Source: Candidatus Saccharimonadota bacterium (GTDB lineage: Bacteria; Patescibacteriota; Saccharimonadia; Saccharimonadales; UBA4665). From it: a stretch of 64,000 nt of DNA. This document shows positions 16,135 to 23,460 of this stretch, piece after piece (position 1 is the first letter of the stretch; the number at the start of each line of letters is the position of its first letter). The notes beneath the pieces are model-generated. The model was not told the DNA's origin. It searched no databases and saw only the letters and a list, made by a program, of their open reading frames with translations. The position numbers and the translations under genes were made by a program. The stretch lies in NCBI GenBank assembly GCA_028286345.1, contig JAQBRT010000001.1:310001-374000 (forward strand). The letters are read 5' to 3'.

Positions 16135-17364
16135 ATGTCCAGCACCATGAACCGCCGCGGTCCTGTCGTCCTCATCGGACTGGCCGTGGTCCTCGCTCTG
16201 GCGGCCCTCCTCACGGGAGGCTTCGGCAGTGGCGGCAAGGCAAGTGCAGACGGAACCCCCATCGACAACGGCCCAGCGCTGACAAAGCTGCTGACCGTGT
16301 CAACGTCGAGCGTCGACTGCAAGTCGGTCGTCAGTGAGACGGGTGGAAAGGTCGATGGCAACATCGTCGGCTATGTCATCGGGGTTCTCAAGTCTGTCCC
16401 TCCGCGCAAGTGGAGCGATGCACTGAGCACACCGCTCGCAGGAAGCACGCCCGCTGAGAAGCGACGCGCGCTATACGCAGCGGTCTGTGAAGACCCTGAG
16501 CTCGGATCGTCCATCGCGAACATGCTCGCCCACCTCACCGTGGACGGCGTGAACGTCGGTTCGTTGAACTCGTGGCTGAGTCCCTTCGCGGGCGACGCTT
16601 CGCAGATCAACGACATAGCGGCCAGCTACATTCCGCTGATGGATGTCAAAAAGCCCACCTCGGCGCAAGTCAAGGTGGCAGCCAGTAAGAACGTCGAATG
16701 GCAGGAGGTCGCCTCTAAGGTGGACACGCTGATCGGTCGTTTCAGTCTGGGTGATGTGCGCTCGCTTGCGAGTGTCACGAACTATCACCTGACAGCTGGT
16801 GGGCTGAGCGTTGGCGGACTATCCGAAGTGGGAATCAACCCCCATCAGGAGAACCTGCCCGCCCTCACGATGTCCGTGACCCTCAAGGGAGGCTGTGCCC
16901 CCCTGAAGGTGATCGGCTTCAACGTCGGTGACAAGCGCCCGGAGGTCTTCAAGACTCCGACGTGTGTCAAGCCGCACAAGCCGTCGAAACCGGGTCACCA
17001 CCCGACGCCGACGCCGTGCAAGCACAACTGTGGTCCGACCCACAACCCAACACCCTCGTGTACACCTTCCAAGGTGCATGAGCAGTGCGGCAAGGACGCG
17101 AACTTCGCGCCCCCAGTGACTAAAGCCACTCCGGTCAGGACCCCGCCCCCCGGTGGATACTGCCCACGGCCTGTCACTAAGACGAGCGCATGCTCGCCTA
17201 CGCCGTACACCCCGCCTCCGACGGCGAACCCCTCCCCTGGTAAGGGAGATTCGGGTCCTGGTGCCACAAACACCACACCACCCCCGCACACGTCGAGCCC
17301 GGGCCCAGCCCCGAGTAACACGAGTGCCCCGCACGCCACGGCCACGCCCTCACCGGCCCCGTAG
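16135..17364 (+). CDS. Secreted protein with Cys- and Pro/Thr-rich tail, actinobacterial codon style
   Basis: 409 residues with a consensus ribosome binding site (TGAGGAGGTG). Basic N-terminus and a hydrophobic stretch (about 8-27) then ASADGTP look like a signal peptide. A folded region (about 35-275) has paired cysteines and a C-x-P-L-KVIGFNVG segment; the last 130 residues are Pro/Thr/Ser/His-rich with about ten Cys, like the wall-spanning or disordered tails of actinobacterial surface proteins. No LPxTG-like signal and no terminal membrane helix is present, so how it would be retained is unclear. GC-rich third positions as in its neighbour. Confidence 0.75.
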   Translation: MSSTMNRRGPVVLIGLAVVLALAALLTGGFGSGGKASADGTPIDNGPALTKLLTVSTSSVDCKSVVSETGGKVDGNIVGYVIGVLKSVPPRKWSDALSTPLAGSTPAEKRRALYAAVCEDPELGSSIANMLAHLTVDGVNVGSLNSWLSPFAGDASQINDIAASYIPLMDVKKPTSAQVKVAASKNVEWQEVASKVDTLIGRFSLGDVRSLASVTNYHLTAGGLSVGGLSEVGINPHQENLPALTMSVTLKGGCAPLKVIGFNVGDKRPEVFKTPTCVKPHKPSKPGHHPTPTPCKHNCGPTHNPTPSCTPSKVHEQCGKDANFAPPVTKATPVRTPPPGGYCPRPVTKTSACSPTPYTPPPTANPSPGKGDSGPGATNTTPPPHTSSPGPAPSNTSAPHATATPSPAP

Positions 17365-17379
17365 TGTGCAGCAGTGCCC

Positions 17380-17420
17380 CTGAAGTAGCCAGTCGTCCCC
17401 ACGACTACTAATGGCTTCAG
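17380..17420 (+). terminator. Long hairpin after the high-GC gene pair
   Basis: CTGAAG(17380-17385)/CTTCAG(17415-17420), then CCA/TGG and GTCGT/ACGAC with a CCCC loop. It lies 15 bp after the stop codon. There is no T-tract, as in many actinobacterial L-shaped terminators. Confidence 0.5.
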
Positions 17421-17728
17421 TGAGGATGCAGAGAATGGTCTCCCCCGGGACTATCCAAGCGCGGCAAGCGCAAACTCTGCCCATACGTACGGCTTCGCTG
17501 GATCCTCACGGATTCGCAGCCTGGTGATGTCACACTGGAGCGGTCTTGAGACGAAAACTTGTTGGCTTTACGCCTTCACTTAATTTCTTCTCAAACCGCT
17601 CCTCTCCACCATATTTATATGTATTGTAATGATTTGATTTGCCGCAATGTTAAGTAGGGCTTGCCTTACTGCTAACGTTCCTTAACAAGTTAAGTGTCCT
17701 AAACACCCCTGTAAGCATAAGCGTAGTA
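17421..17728. other. Intergenic stretch, no gene seen
   Basis: About 310 bp without a credible gene. Composition falls from GC-rich to AT-rich around 17,560-17,620, which marks the right edge of the unusual segment. The phrase GTAAGCATAAGCGTA at about 17711-17725 recurs in part (GCATAAGCGTA) at about 26,914-26,924 upstream of the other NTG-tailed surface protein. Confidence 0.5.
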
Positions 17729-17757
17729 TTGACATATGTTGATCATTATGCTAAAAT
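17729..17757 (+). promoter_or_regulatory. Strong promoter of the surface protein gene
   Basis: TTGACA at 17729-17734, 17-nt spacer, TAAAAT at 17752-17757 with extended TGC. The predicted leader is about 120 nt, longer than at most genes here, and ends in AAGGAGG at 17873-17879, five bases before the ATG. This is the best promoter and ribosome site combination in the window. Confidence 0.85.
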
Positions 17758-17883
17758 CGCTTTAATTGCGTAGGAGAGCTTGCAGGTGGAAGCCGCTCAA
17801 CCTATCGTTATTTAACAATTCGCGAGCAAATCAGTTAGTCACAGTATTTATTTTTTGATTTACCAATCTCATAAGGAGGTTAT

Positions 17884-19434
17884 ATGAAACTACTTTCACG
17901 TTTCTCAAACCGTTCCAAATTGCTCATTGTCGGTGCACTGCTCGCCCTAGGCGTAGTTGCAGTTCCTACCGTTGCAAAAGCAACTCTTGGCTCGGATCGT
18001 CCAACCAAGGTATACACCCAAGGTGTTGCCGGGTTTGACCACCCAACGTTCAACTCGTTCACCAACGTTCCAAACATTGGCGACGAACGCAACTTTTTCA
18101 ACGGTCTGTACTCAGACAGCTCAGCCTACACCGACCCTATGCCACAGGTTAAGGATGGTGAAGTCCTGACTCTCGAAGTTTACGTCCACAACGGCGCCGA
18201 CCCATCACTGAACGCCAGTGGTGTTGGTATTGCCAAAGACACTAGTGTCCGTGTTGCCCTTCCAGGCACTACTGCTAAGAACCAGCAAGCCGAAGCTTTC
18301 ATTAGCTCAAGCACTGCTTCTCCAACAGTTGTTAGTGACACGCTCGACATGGGTGCCGCAAACGGTGGGTTCTTCTCACTGGCTTACGTCCCCGGTTCAG
18401 CTCACATTAAGGGTAACTACATTGACGCAGCCCTACCTGACACTATCGTTGGTAGCGGTGCCAAAATTGGTACCGACGCACTTAACGGTGACGTTAAGGG
18501 TTGTTTCGAACAGATGGTCGTTGTGACTATCAAAGTCAAAGTTAACATGCCACGTTACAGCATCAACAAGAAAGTTGATATCGTAAACCAGACCCACGCA
18601 TGGGTTGACACCGAAAACGCTAAGGGCGGCCAAAGTGCTGCTTGGCAGATTGGTTTCACCAACACTGGTGCAACTACCCTCAGCCACGTTGACATTGTTG
18701 ACCAAGTTCCTGCAGGCCTGACCGTAGTTCCTGGCAGCGTTAAGCTTGTTAACGGCAACTACCCAGCCGGTACGCCAATTTCTGACAGCGCAATCCAAGA
18801 CAATGGACGCACTGTTCATGTAAACATTGGCGACTATGCCCCAGGTGATAACGCCTACTTGTACTACACGACCACAATTGACCAGCCTGGTAGCGACGTT
18901 TGTACGCCAACCACTTTGGTTAACAAGGCCTTTGCAACCCCAGAAGGCTTTGGTGCGATTTGGGAACAGGCAAGTGTTACCGTTGCCCCAAGCAACTGTA
19001 ATCACGAAAGCCCAACCTACAGCTGCAAGGCCTTTACGCTCACCGTTGACAAGGCTACCCGCACTGTCACCGTTGCTAGCGCAACAACCAGCCAAAGCAC
19101 TGGTGCCACCTTTGACAACTTCACCATTGACTGGAGCGATAAGACCGCCCAGCTAATGAGTGACAGCCCTGTCGGTAAGACACACCAGTTTGCAGCTGAT
19201 GGTAACTACACTGTAACTGCAGTCGCACACTTTACGACCGCAAACGGTGCAGCTACTAACACCAACGCAAACTGTGCCCAGACTGTCAGCTTTAGCACCA
19301 CACCACAGCCCCCAACAAAGCCTACCACCCTGGTTAACACCGGTGCCGGCGACGTTGCAGCCCTGTTTGGTGCAGTTGCAGCCGCAAGCGCGTTTGCTTA
19401 CCGTTTGTTCCTCGGCCGCCGCGTTAGCGAATAA
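17884..19434 (+). CDS. Abundant-type surface protein with DUF11-like repeat and LVNTG sorting tail
   Basis: 516 residues. Signal peptide at about 1-35 (hydrophobic core then VAKATLG). The N-terminal half (about 40-225) is unrecognised and Asn/Thr/Asp-rich; about 226-350 resembles a DUF11-type beta-sandwich (QIGFTNTGATTLSHVDIVDQVPAGLTVVPGSV); a further beta region precedes the tail. The C-terminus is PTTLVNTGAG, a hydrophobic helix, then RLFLGRR, which has the order of a sortase signal. Codons are strongly biased to C-ending forms, as in highly expressed genes. With its strong promoter it is probably a major cell-surface protein. Confidence 0.85.
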   Translation: MKLLSRFSNRSKLLIVGALLALGVVAVPTVAKATLGSDRPTKVYTQGVAGFDHPTFNSFTNVPNIGDERNFFNGLYSDSSAYTDPMPQVKDGEVLTLEVYVHNGADPSLNASGVGIAKDTSVRVALPGTTAKNQQAEAFISSSTASPTVVSDTLDMGAANGGFFSLAYVPGSAHIKGNYIDAALPDTIVGSGAKIGTDALNGDVKGCFEQMVVVTIKVKVNMPRYSINKKVDIVNQTHAWVDTENAKGGQSAAWQIGFTNTGATTLSHVDIVDQVPAGLTVVPGSVKLVNGNYPAGTPISDSAIQDNGRTVHVNIGDYAPGDNAYLYYTTTIDQPGSDVCTPTTLVNKAFATPEGFGAIWEQASVTVAPSNCNHESPTYSCKAFTLTVDKATRTVTVASATTSQSTGATFDNFTIDWSDKTAQLMSDSPVGKTHQFAADGNYTVTAVAHFTTANGAATNTNANCAQTVSFSTTPQPPTKPTTLVNTGAGDVAALFGAVAAASAFAYRLFLGRRVSE

Positions 19435-19476
19435 GCCGCCTGTGGATAAGCACTAGCGATTTGTCGCAAAATGTGC

Positions 19477-19580
19477 TATGATGCAGCCAGTTTAAGAGTA
19501 ATCGTGACTGACCGCTCATAAAGAACAAACAATCTAAAAAAGCAAAATCCCTCCGGATTTTATATTCGGGGGGATTTTCT
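19477..19580 (+). ncRNA. Candidate short RNA ending in a strong terminator
   Basis: An extended -10 box TGCTATGAT (19474-19482) precedes about 90 nt with no reading frame, ending in the terminator at 19545-19580. It could be a small RNA, or simply the read-through terminator of the surface gene with a chance -10 box. Confidence 0.3.
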
Positions 19581-19583
19581 TTT
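19545..19583 (+). terminator. Intrinsic terminator after the surface protein gene
   Basis: AAATCCCTCCGGAT pairs with ATTCGGGGGGATTT around TTAT (with minor mismatches), followed by TCTTTT. It is the first terminator after the surface gene. Confidence 0.8.
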
Positions 19584-19726
19584 GGCCTCTGTTATGGTAC
19601 TATTTATCGGTTCTGCCGTCAGGCGGATGTACCTTACAAACTATCGGCCCTGTATGCTTTGCATACAGTAGCCACGTGCTCGGAACAAGATTATATGCAA
19701 GCATACAATCGTCGTTCCTGCGCCGT
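19584..19726. other. Leader region of tRNA-Glu
   Basis: Non-coding. It contains a perfect CTGTATGC/GCATACAG hairpin with TTT loop (19650-19668). No clear -35/-10 pair for the tRNA was found. Confidence 0.4.
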
Positions 19727-19801
19727 GGCCCCTTCGTCTATCGGTTAGGACATCAGGTTTTCATCCTGGTAAGAGGAGTTCGACTCTCCTAGGGGTCACC
19801 A
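19727..19801 (+). tRNA. tRNA-Glu (anticodon TTC)
   Basis: Full cloverleaf: acceptor GGCCCCT/AGGGGTC, D arm GTCTATCGGTTAGGAC, anticodon stem TCAGG/CCTGG with loop TTTTCAT (anticodon TTC), T arm AGGAG-TTCGACT-CTCCT, discriminator A and encoded CCA. Its 3' half is the attachment site of the element that follows: the integrase stop codon lies inside the tRNA on the other strand. Confidence 0.97.
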
Positions 19802-21296
19802 AATGAGACTCATCACTAAATGATGGGTCTTTTTTGATGGTTGCCAATCTGTAAAGCCTGCTCAATTTCGACGTTCCAAATTCGTTTTTTGCCAAGTCAT
19901 ACTCTAAGCCCTCGGGGAACACTAATCTTTGGTAGATTATCTGATGTTCTATAGAGGCGTTGCTCCATATACGAGGAGCGTTCGACATAAACTGCAGTGC
20001 ATAATCAATTGTGTCAGTTTTTAGTCTGGACATTGAACCTACGCTTGCAAGTTGTTTTTCTGTGGCATCACTCTCTTCATTAATTTTTGTGGTTAAGCCT
20101 CTCTTTTCTTCAGGTGTGATCTCACCAGACACAAGCATCTCAATTACCTTCGTTTTACGTTCTGTGAGCTCTTCTAGGGCTTTGTGAAGCCTCTTCTGCT
20201 GCGTAGAGAGGGTCTGAGTTTCTTCACGCCAGACACGCACAATAACCTCTTTTAGAAACTTCTCCATTCCTGGGTCTGGAGCTAGAGAAGCTAATAAATG
20301 TAAGAACTGCTCATGAAGCTCTTGAGGATTAATCGAGGGCACTTTACATCTAGAGCAATGATAGCGTGGAGATGGCTTGCCTGACCCGCTCCTTGGACTA
20401 CTCCCAGTGATCGGCTTATGGCAATTTGAGCAATCTAAGAAGCGGCGTAGCGGAAACTCTGGATTATTACGCTTGTACTTAGCTGCAGAGTTCTTATTCT
20501 TCCTTAACAAATCTTGATTTCGATAAAAGACAGTAGGAGTTATAACACCTTTAAACCTAGATGGAATAAGCTGTCCGTCCGTATGCGCGCTTTGTTCGAG
20601 CCCTGCGTAAGTAGGGTTTCTGAGCATTTTACTAATAATCTGAATTTTCATAGGCTTACCAGAAGCGGTTTGAAGGCCTATCTCTTCACACAGTGTGAGT
20701 AGACTAGCCACCGTATATGCCCCCGTTGCATACGCCTCGAGAATTGCTGTGACTTTATCGCCTACACCTTCCATTGGAGCTAGTGTAGATTTTCCAAGTA
20801 CGTCTCTAACATTTTTGAGCCCATGTGGTGCTTTGCTCATGCGATAACCCTCTTTCGCATGACGCTTCATGTTATCTCGGACACGTACCGACTTTACTTT
20901 ATTATCATGCTGCGCTAGAACGGCTTCTATACCCTGAATAAGCTCATCATTAATACTTTCTTCCAAGCTCGAATTAATATTCTTGTACTCAACGCCTATC
21001 TGGGATAGGGTGGCACGAAGCGCAAAGAAATCAGCAGCGTTCCTTGTTAGTCGATCTGTTTGATAGGTAACGACGTAGCTGACTTTCCCTTTGTTTGATT
21101 CTAAATAGCTGAGCATCTCTTTCATGGCTGGACGGTCTAACGTCTTAGCTGAAACACCGTCGTCATGATATATCTTTTCCACCAGCACTTGATTTCGAGA
21201 AGCCCAGTCTTGGCACGTCATCTGCTGTGTCTCAAGGCTTGCCCCTTCGGTTTGCTTTGTCGTAGAAACCCTTAGATATATGACAGCACGCTTCAT
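19761..21296 (-). CDS. Large serine recombinase (integrase) of the tRNA-Glu element
   Basis: 511 residues. N-terminal resolvase domain (about 1-145) with catalytic Ser in YLRVSTTKQTEGASLETQ and the DGVSAKTLDRP and TDRLTRN motifs; recombinase domain (about 150-270); zinc ribbon with CSNC...CSRC (about 288-318); coiled-coil region (about 350-420); then a C-terminal segment. The last 12 residues (VTPRRVELLLPG) are encoded by the complement of tRNA-Glu, so the protein end comes from the host side of the junction. It overlaps the next gene by 4 bp. It should catalyse integration at the tRNA and, with a partner, excision. Confidence 0.95.
   Translation of the reverse strand: MKRAVIYLRVSTTKQTEGASLETQQMTCQDWASRNQVLVEKIYHDDGVSAKTLDRPAMKEMLSYLESNKGKVSYVVTYQTDRLTRNAADFFALRATLSQIGVEYKNINSSLEESINDELIQGIEAVLAQHDNKVKSVRVRDNMKRHAKEGYRMSKAPHGLKNVRDVLGKSTLAPMEGVGDKVTAILEAYATGAYTVASLLTLCEEIGLQTASGKPMKIQIISKMLRNPTYAGLEQSAHTDGQLIPSRFKGVITPTVFYRNQDLLRKNKNSAAKYKRNNPEFPLRRFLDCSNCHKPITGSSPRSGSGKPSPRYHCSRCKVPSINPQELHEQFLHLLASLAPDPGMEKFLKEVIVRVWREETQTLSTQQKRLHKALEELTERKTKVIEMLVSGEITPEEKRGLTTKINEESDATEKQLASVGSMSRLKTDTIDYALQFMSNAPRIWSNASIEHQIIYQRLVFPEGLEYDLAKNEFGTSKLSRLYRLATIKKDPSFSDESHLVTPRRVELLLPG
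19796..19802. repeat. Putative attachment core, left copy (TCACCAA)
   Basis: The 3' end of tRNA-Glu reads TCACCAA. The same seven bases occur at 26072-26078, just before an intrinsic terminator that would suit the tRNA. The short core fits a large serine recombinase, which needs little identity between sites. Confidence 0.55.
19806..19838 (+). terminator. Terminator downstream of tRNA-Glu on the element side
   Basis: AGACTCATCA/TGATGGGTCT around CTAAA with six T after it. It restores termination for the tRNA after integration. It lies inside the 3' end of the integrase gene on the opposite strand. Confidence 0.75.
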
Positions 21297-21508
21297 GATT
21301 TTCTTGTTCCTTTAGCCCTCATGATATCATTATTTTTATCATTTATGGAACAGACATATCGACGCACGGCAATCCGTACCACTGTTTCTGTGTCATTAAT
21401 AAGCTGAAATAACTCTTCGTTGGTTAAATCTTTTGCTGATGCCCCTAAGAGCTTCCGAGCCTCTTTTATGGATATTATTGGTTTTCTTGGAGATAGTAAA
21501 TTAACCAA
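21293..21508 (-). CDS. Small basic protein coupled to the integrase
   Basis: 71 residues, basic, ending in an ATGA overlap with the integrase start. A helix-rich middle (ISIKEARKLLGASAKDLTNEELFQLINDTETVVRIA) is all that can be seen; no family recognised. It could be a DNA-binding regulator or a directionality factor, since such small basic genes often sit next to serine integrases, but nothing in the sequence proves this. Confidence 0.6.
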   Translation of the reverse strand: MVNLLSPRKPIISIKEARKLLGASAKDLTNEELFQLINDTETVVRIAVRRYVCSINDKNNDIMRAKGTRKS

Positions 21509-21867
21509 AGTGTCATAATGACCCTTCTTGCTCGTTCCCGTCCAATCACTCTCGACGCGGGTTTATTATCTGTTTTCAGACGAACTTACAAAGTATGGTT
21601 AATGAACCTTATAGGCGAATGTAACCTAATTATACCATCGTGTGCGTATTGCTGCTTTCTCTAAGGTATAATCAAGGACAAGTCGTTCATTCGACCCACG
21701 ACCTAAACTCGTAAGGGCATGGTCATCAAATCTACATGGAAATAATAAGCTCGTCGTCAGAGCGCTATTTCCATGTAGTTGCATTCCGAAAGGTTTGTAG
21801 GTGGCTTCGGCCATCGCTGGCGGCGAGCTTTTTGGTTGCCGCCGATATTACATAAATAGGAGATGGC
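21509..21867. other. Non-coding stretch of the element with inverted repeats
   Basis: About 360 bp without a convincing gene. It holds the 13-bp inverted repeat at 21732-21778, a GGCGGC/GCCGCC hairpin at about 21820-21846 and a TATAAT box at about 21666. It is the divergent control region between the integrase side and the cargo side. Confidence 0.5.
21732..21778. repeat. Perfect 13-bp inverted repeat
   Basis: CTACATGGAAATA (21732-21744) and its exact complement (21766-21778), 21-nt loop. No T-tract follows on either strand. It may be an operator, an RNA hairpin, or part of the recombination machinery. Confidence 0.7.
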
Positions 21868-22131
21868 ATGACCAAGAACCAAAATCATTCTAAAACGCTT
21901 AAACTGACAATTATAATCTGTATAACTTTAGTTTTATTAGGGGCAACTGGCTCTTGGGTATATATTCAAAAGCAACAAATAGACCAAAAGAATAGTGCGC
22001 TTCAACAACAAAAGCAGCTGGTTGAGTACCAACAAGAACAGCAAAATAAACGTGATGCAGCAGATAACAAAGCAAAATGCCAAAACGTGCCAAGTAGCAG
22101 TAGCGACAAATTTAGTGGTTTATTCTGCTAG
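21868..22131 (+). CDS. Small single-TM protein with Gln-rich coiled coil
   Basis: 87 residues with TAGGAGATG upstream of the ATG. A basic N-terminus, one transmembrane helix (about 12-32), then a Gln/Lys-rich helix (QKQQIDQKNSALQQQKQ) likely to form a coiled coil outside or inside the membrane, and a Cys-containing end. No family recognised. It resembles small spanin-like or anchor peptides in shape only. Confidence 0.75.
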   Translation: MTKNQNHSKTLKLTIIICITLVLLGATGSWVYIQKQQIDQKNSALQQQKQLVEYQQEQQNKRDAADNKAKCQNVPSSSSDKFSGLFC

Positions 22132-22167
22132 TAAAACTTAAATTTTAGGGTAACGAATAAGCTAACT

Positions 22168-22722
22168 ATGCAGAATATGCTTCTCTTTCATAATTCAGAT
22201 ATGCTTTTTGATAGTCTGAAACCACCTACAGATACCAAACCTTTATTTTATTGGTATGCGGATAGGTTTTGCTCTATTCTCGGTCCTCAAAAATACTTGT
22301 ATTTCTTTGCCTTTAACCCTAAACGGGATGGGATAGAACTAAGGTCTAGAACAGAAGGACTGGGCTTCAGCGACCTTCATAAGCAATATTTAGAATATGA
22401 GGCATTCTGCGAAGGCGAGAGACCTGACATCACTTATGAAGAAGCGGGTATTGTGATGTCGTTCAGCGAAATGAAGCCCGTATTGATTTTAGAGTTCGAC
22501 GGGAGCGGAAAACATAAAGTCCTAGGAGCGAAAGGTACTTTTGAGATTTTCGATAGCCAAAATAAGCCGATCAAGTTCACTGCATTAAAAGAGATAGTCG
22601 AGCTAATACCTGATATTAATATGTGCCTACCAATTGCAAATCCAAAGCAAGTCAGCAACGGAGATTATAGGTACGATGACTGGCTTCCTATGGAATCAAA
22701 AATGAATGGTACTTGGCTTTGA
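22168..22722 (+). CDS. Element-borne hypothetical protein
   Basis: 184 residues, soluble, aromatic-rich (LFYWYADRFC, YLYFFAFNP). The pattern of beta strands and short helices does not match a family I recognise. It lies 36 bp after the one-TM gene and 93 bp before the nuclease-like gene on the same strand, and may be co-transcribed with them. A second ATG three codons in (22177) is also possible. Confidence 0.65.
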   Translation: MQNMLLFHNSDMLFDSLKPPTDTKPLFYWYADRFCSILGPQKYLYFFAFNPKRDGIELRSRTEGLGFSDLHKQYLEYEAFCEGERPDITYEEAGIVMSFSEMKPVLILEFDGSGKHKVLGAKGTFEIFDSQNKPIKFTALKEIVELIPDINMCLPIANPKQVSNGDYRYDDWLPMESKMNGTWL

Positions 22723-22815
22723 TTCAATAATTTGAATAACTCTTCCTAAGTGCTAACATAAAAGCGTAAGCACTAAGAAAAAAATAAAAACGATTATAAT
22801 AAGGGTGTGCACTCA

Positions 22816-23460
22816 ATGCTAACGTACGAATCAGAGATGTTGCCCATCTTATCCGCCAACAAGCACAAGCTGGGTAGTTTTAAGTATGAGGCTCGTGAGC
22901 TCCCATCAGGCTATGGTATAGCGGATGTAGTGTTTTACAACCTAGATAATCGGGTAGCTCGTAAAAGAATAAAGACTGGCCCTATAAGCTCGACTGACAT
23001 CTTGCGCTTGCTTACCGAGTTGTCTGGCTATGATGAAATTATCAATGTCACTATGTTCAAACAGAGGATAGCTTCGGTATCGACGAGGACTGAAGCTATA
23101 ACTTACCTGGTCAATAACGGCTACATCCAAGAACTTGAAGATGGATCTTTCAAAAGAGTTAAAGATTATAAGATTGGCTTCAGTGATGTCGTAGCCATTG
23201 AAGCGAAGTTGAAAGATTGGCGTAGAGGGCTGTATCAAGCTTATAGATACAAAGACTATGCTAACAAGTCATATCTCGCACTTTACTCTCCTTATGTGCA
23301 CAGGGCGTTAAAAGAGATCGATGAATTTAGGAAATACAATGTAGGTCTTATTGAAGTTAGTGACGAAGGATTAGAGATATTATTTGAGCCTAGTAGGTCT
23401 GAAATAAAGCCAAATTTGTTTGCTGCAACTGCCTATGAAAGCACGATTGCAAATGTCTAA
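22816..23460 (+). CDS. PD-(D/E)XK nuclease-like protein
   Basis: 214 residues. The middle shows a candidate restriction-endonuclease fold core: GYGIADVVFYN early (possible acidic residue of strand 2), then DVVAIEAKLKDWRRGLYQAYRYKDYANKSYLAL, where E-A-K follows a hydrophobic strand and is followed by the helix with Gln/Tyr typical of this superfamily, then a strand and KYNVGLIEV. A winged-helix-like region (ILRLLTELSG...AITYLVNNGYIQEL) lies between. ATG 22816 is preferred over GTG 22807 because AAGGG at 22801 is then properly spaced. It ends 4 bp inside the convergent kinase gene. Confidence 0.65.
   Translation: MLTYESEMLPILSANKHKLGSFKYEARELPSGYGIADVVFYNLDNRVARKRIKTGPISSTDILRLLTELSGYDEIINVTMFKQRIASVSTRTEAITYLVNNGYIQELEDGSFKRVKDYKIGFSDVVAIEAKLKDWRRGLYQAYRYKDYANKSYLALYSPYVHRALKEIDEFRKYNVGLIEVSDEGLEILFEPSRSEIKPNLFAATAYESTIANV

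Noticed and set aside
15486-17364. Assembly contamination as the explanation for the high-GC pair
   Set aside because: Possible but not shown: the shift at the right edge is gradual and the left edge has a promoter of the local style. Left as a check under the island finding.
21293-21508. Recombination directionality factor
   Set aside because: Position fits, but the sequence has no feature that would identify one, so it is listed as unknown.
21732-21778. Intrinsic terminator at the 13-bp inverted repeat
   Set aside because: The loop is 21 nt and no T-tract follows on either strand.
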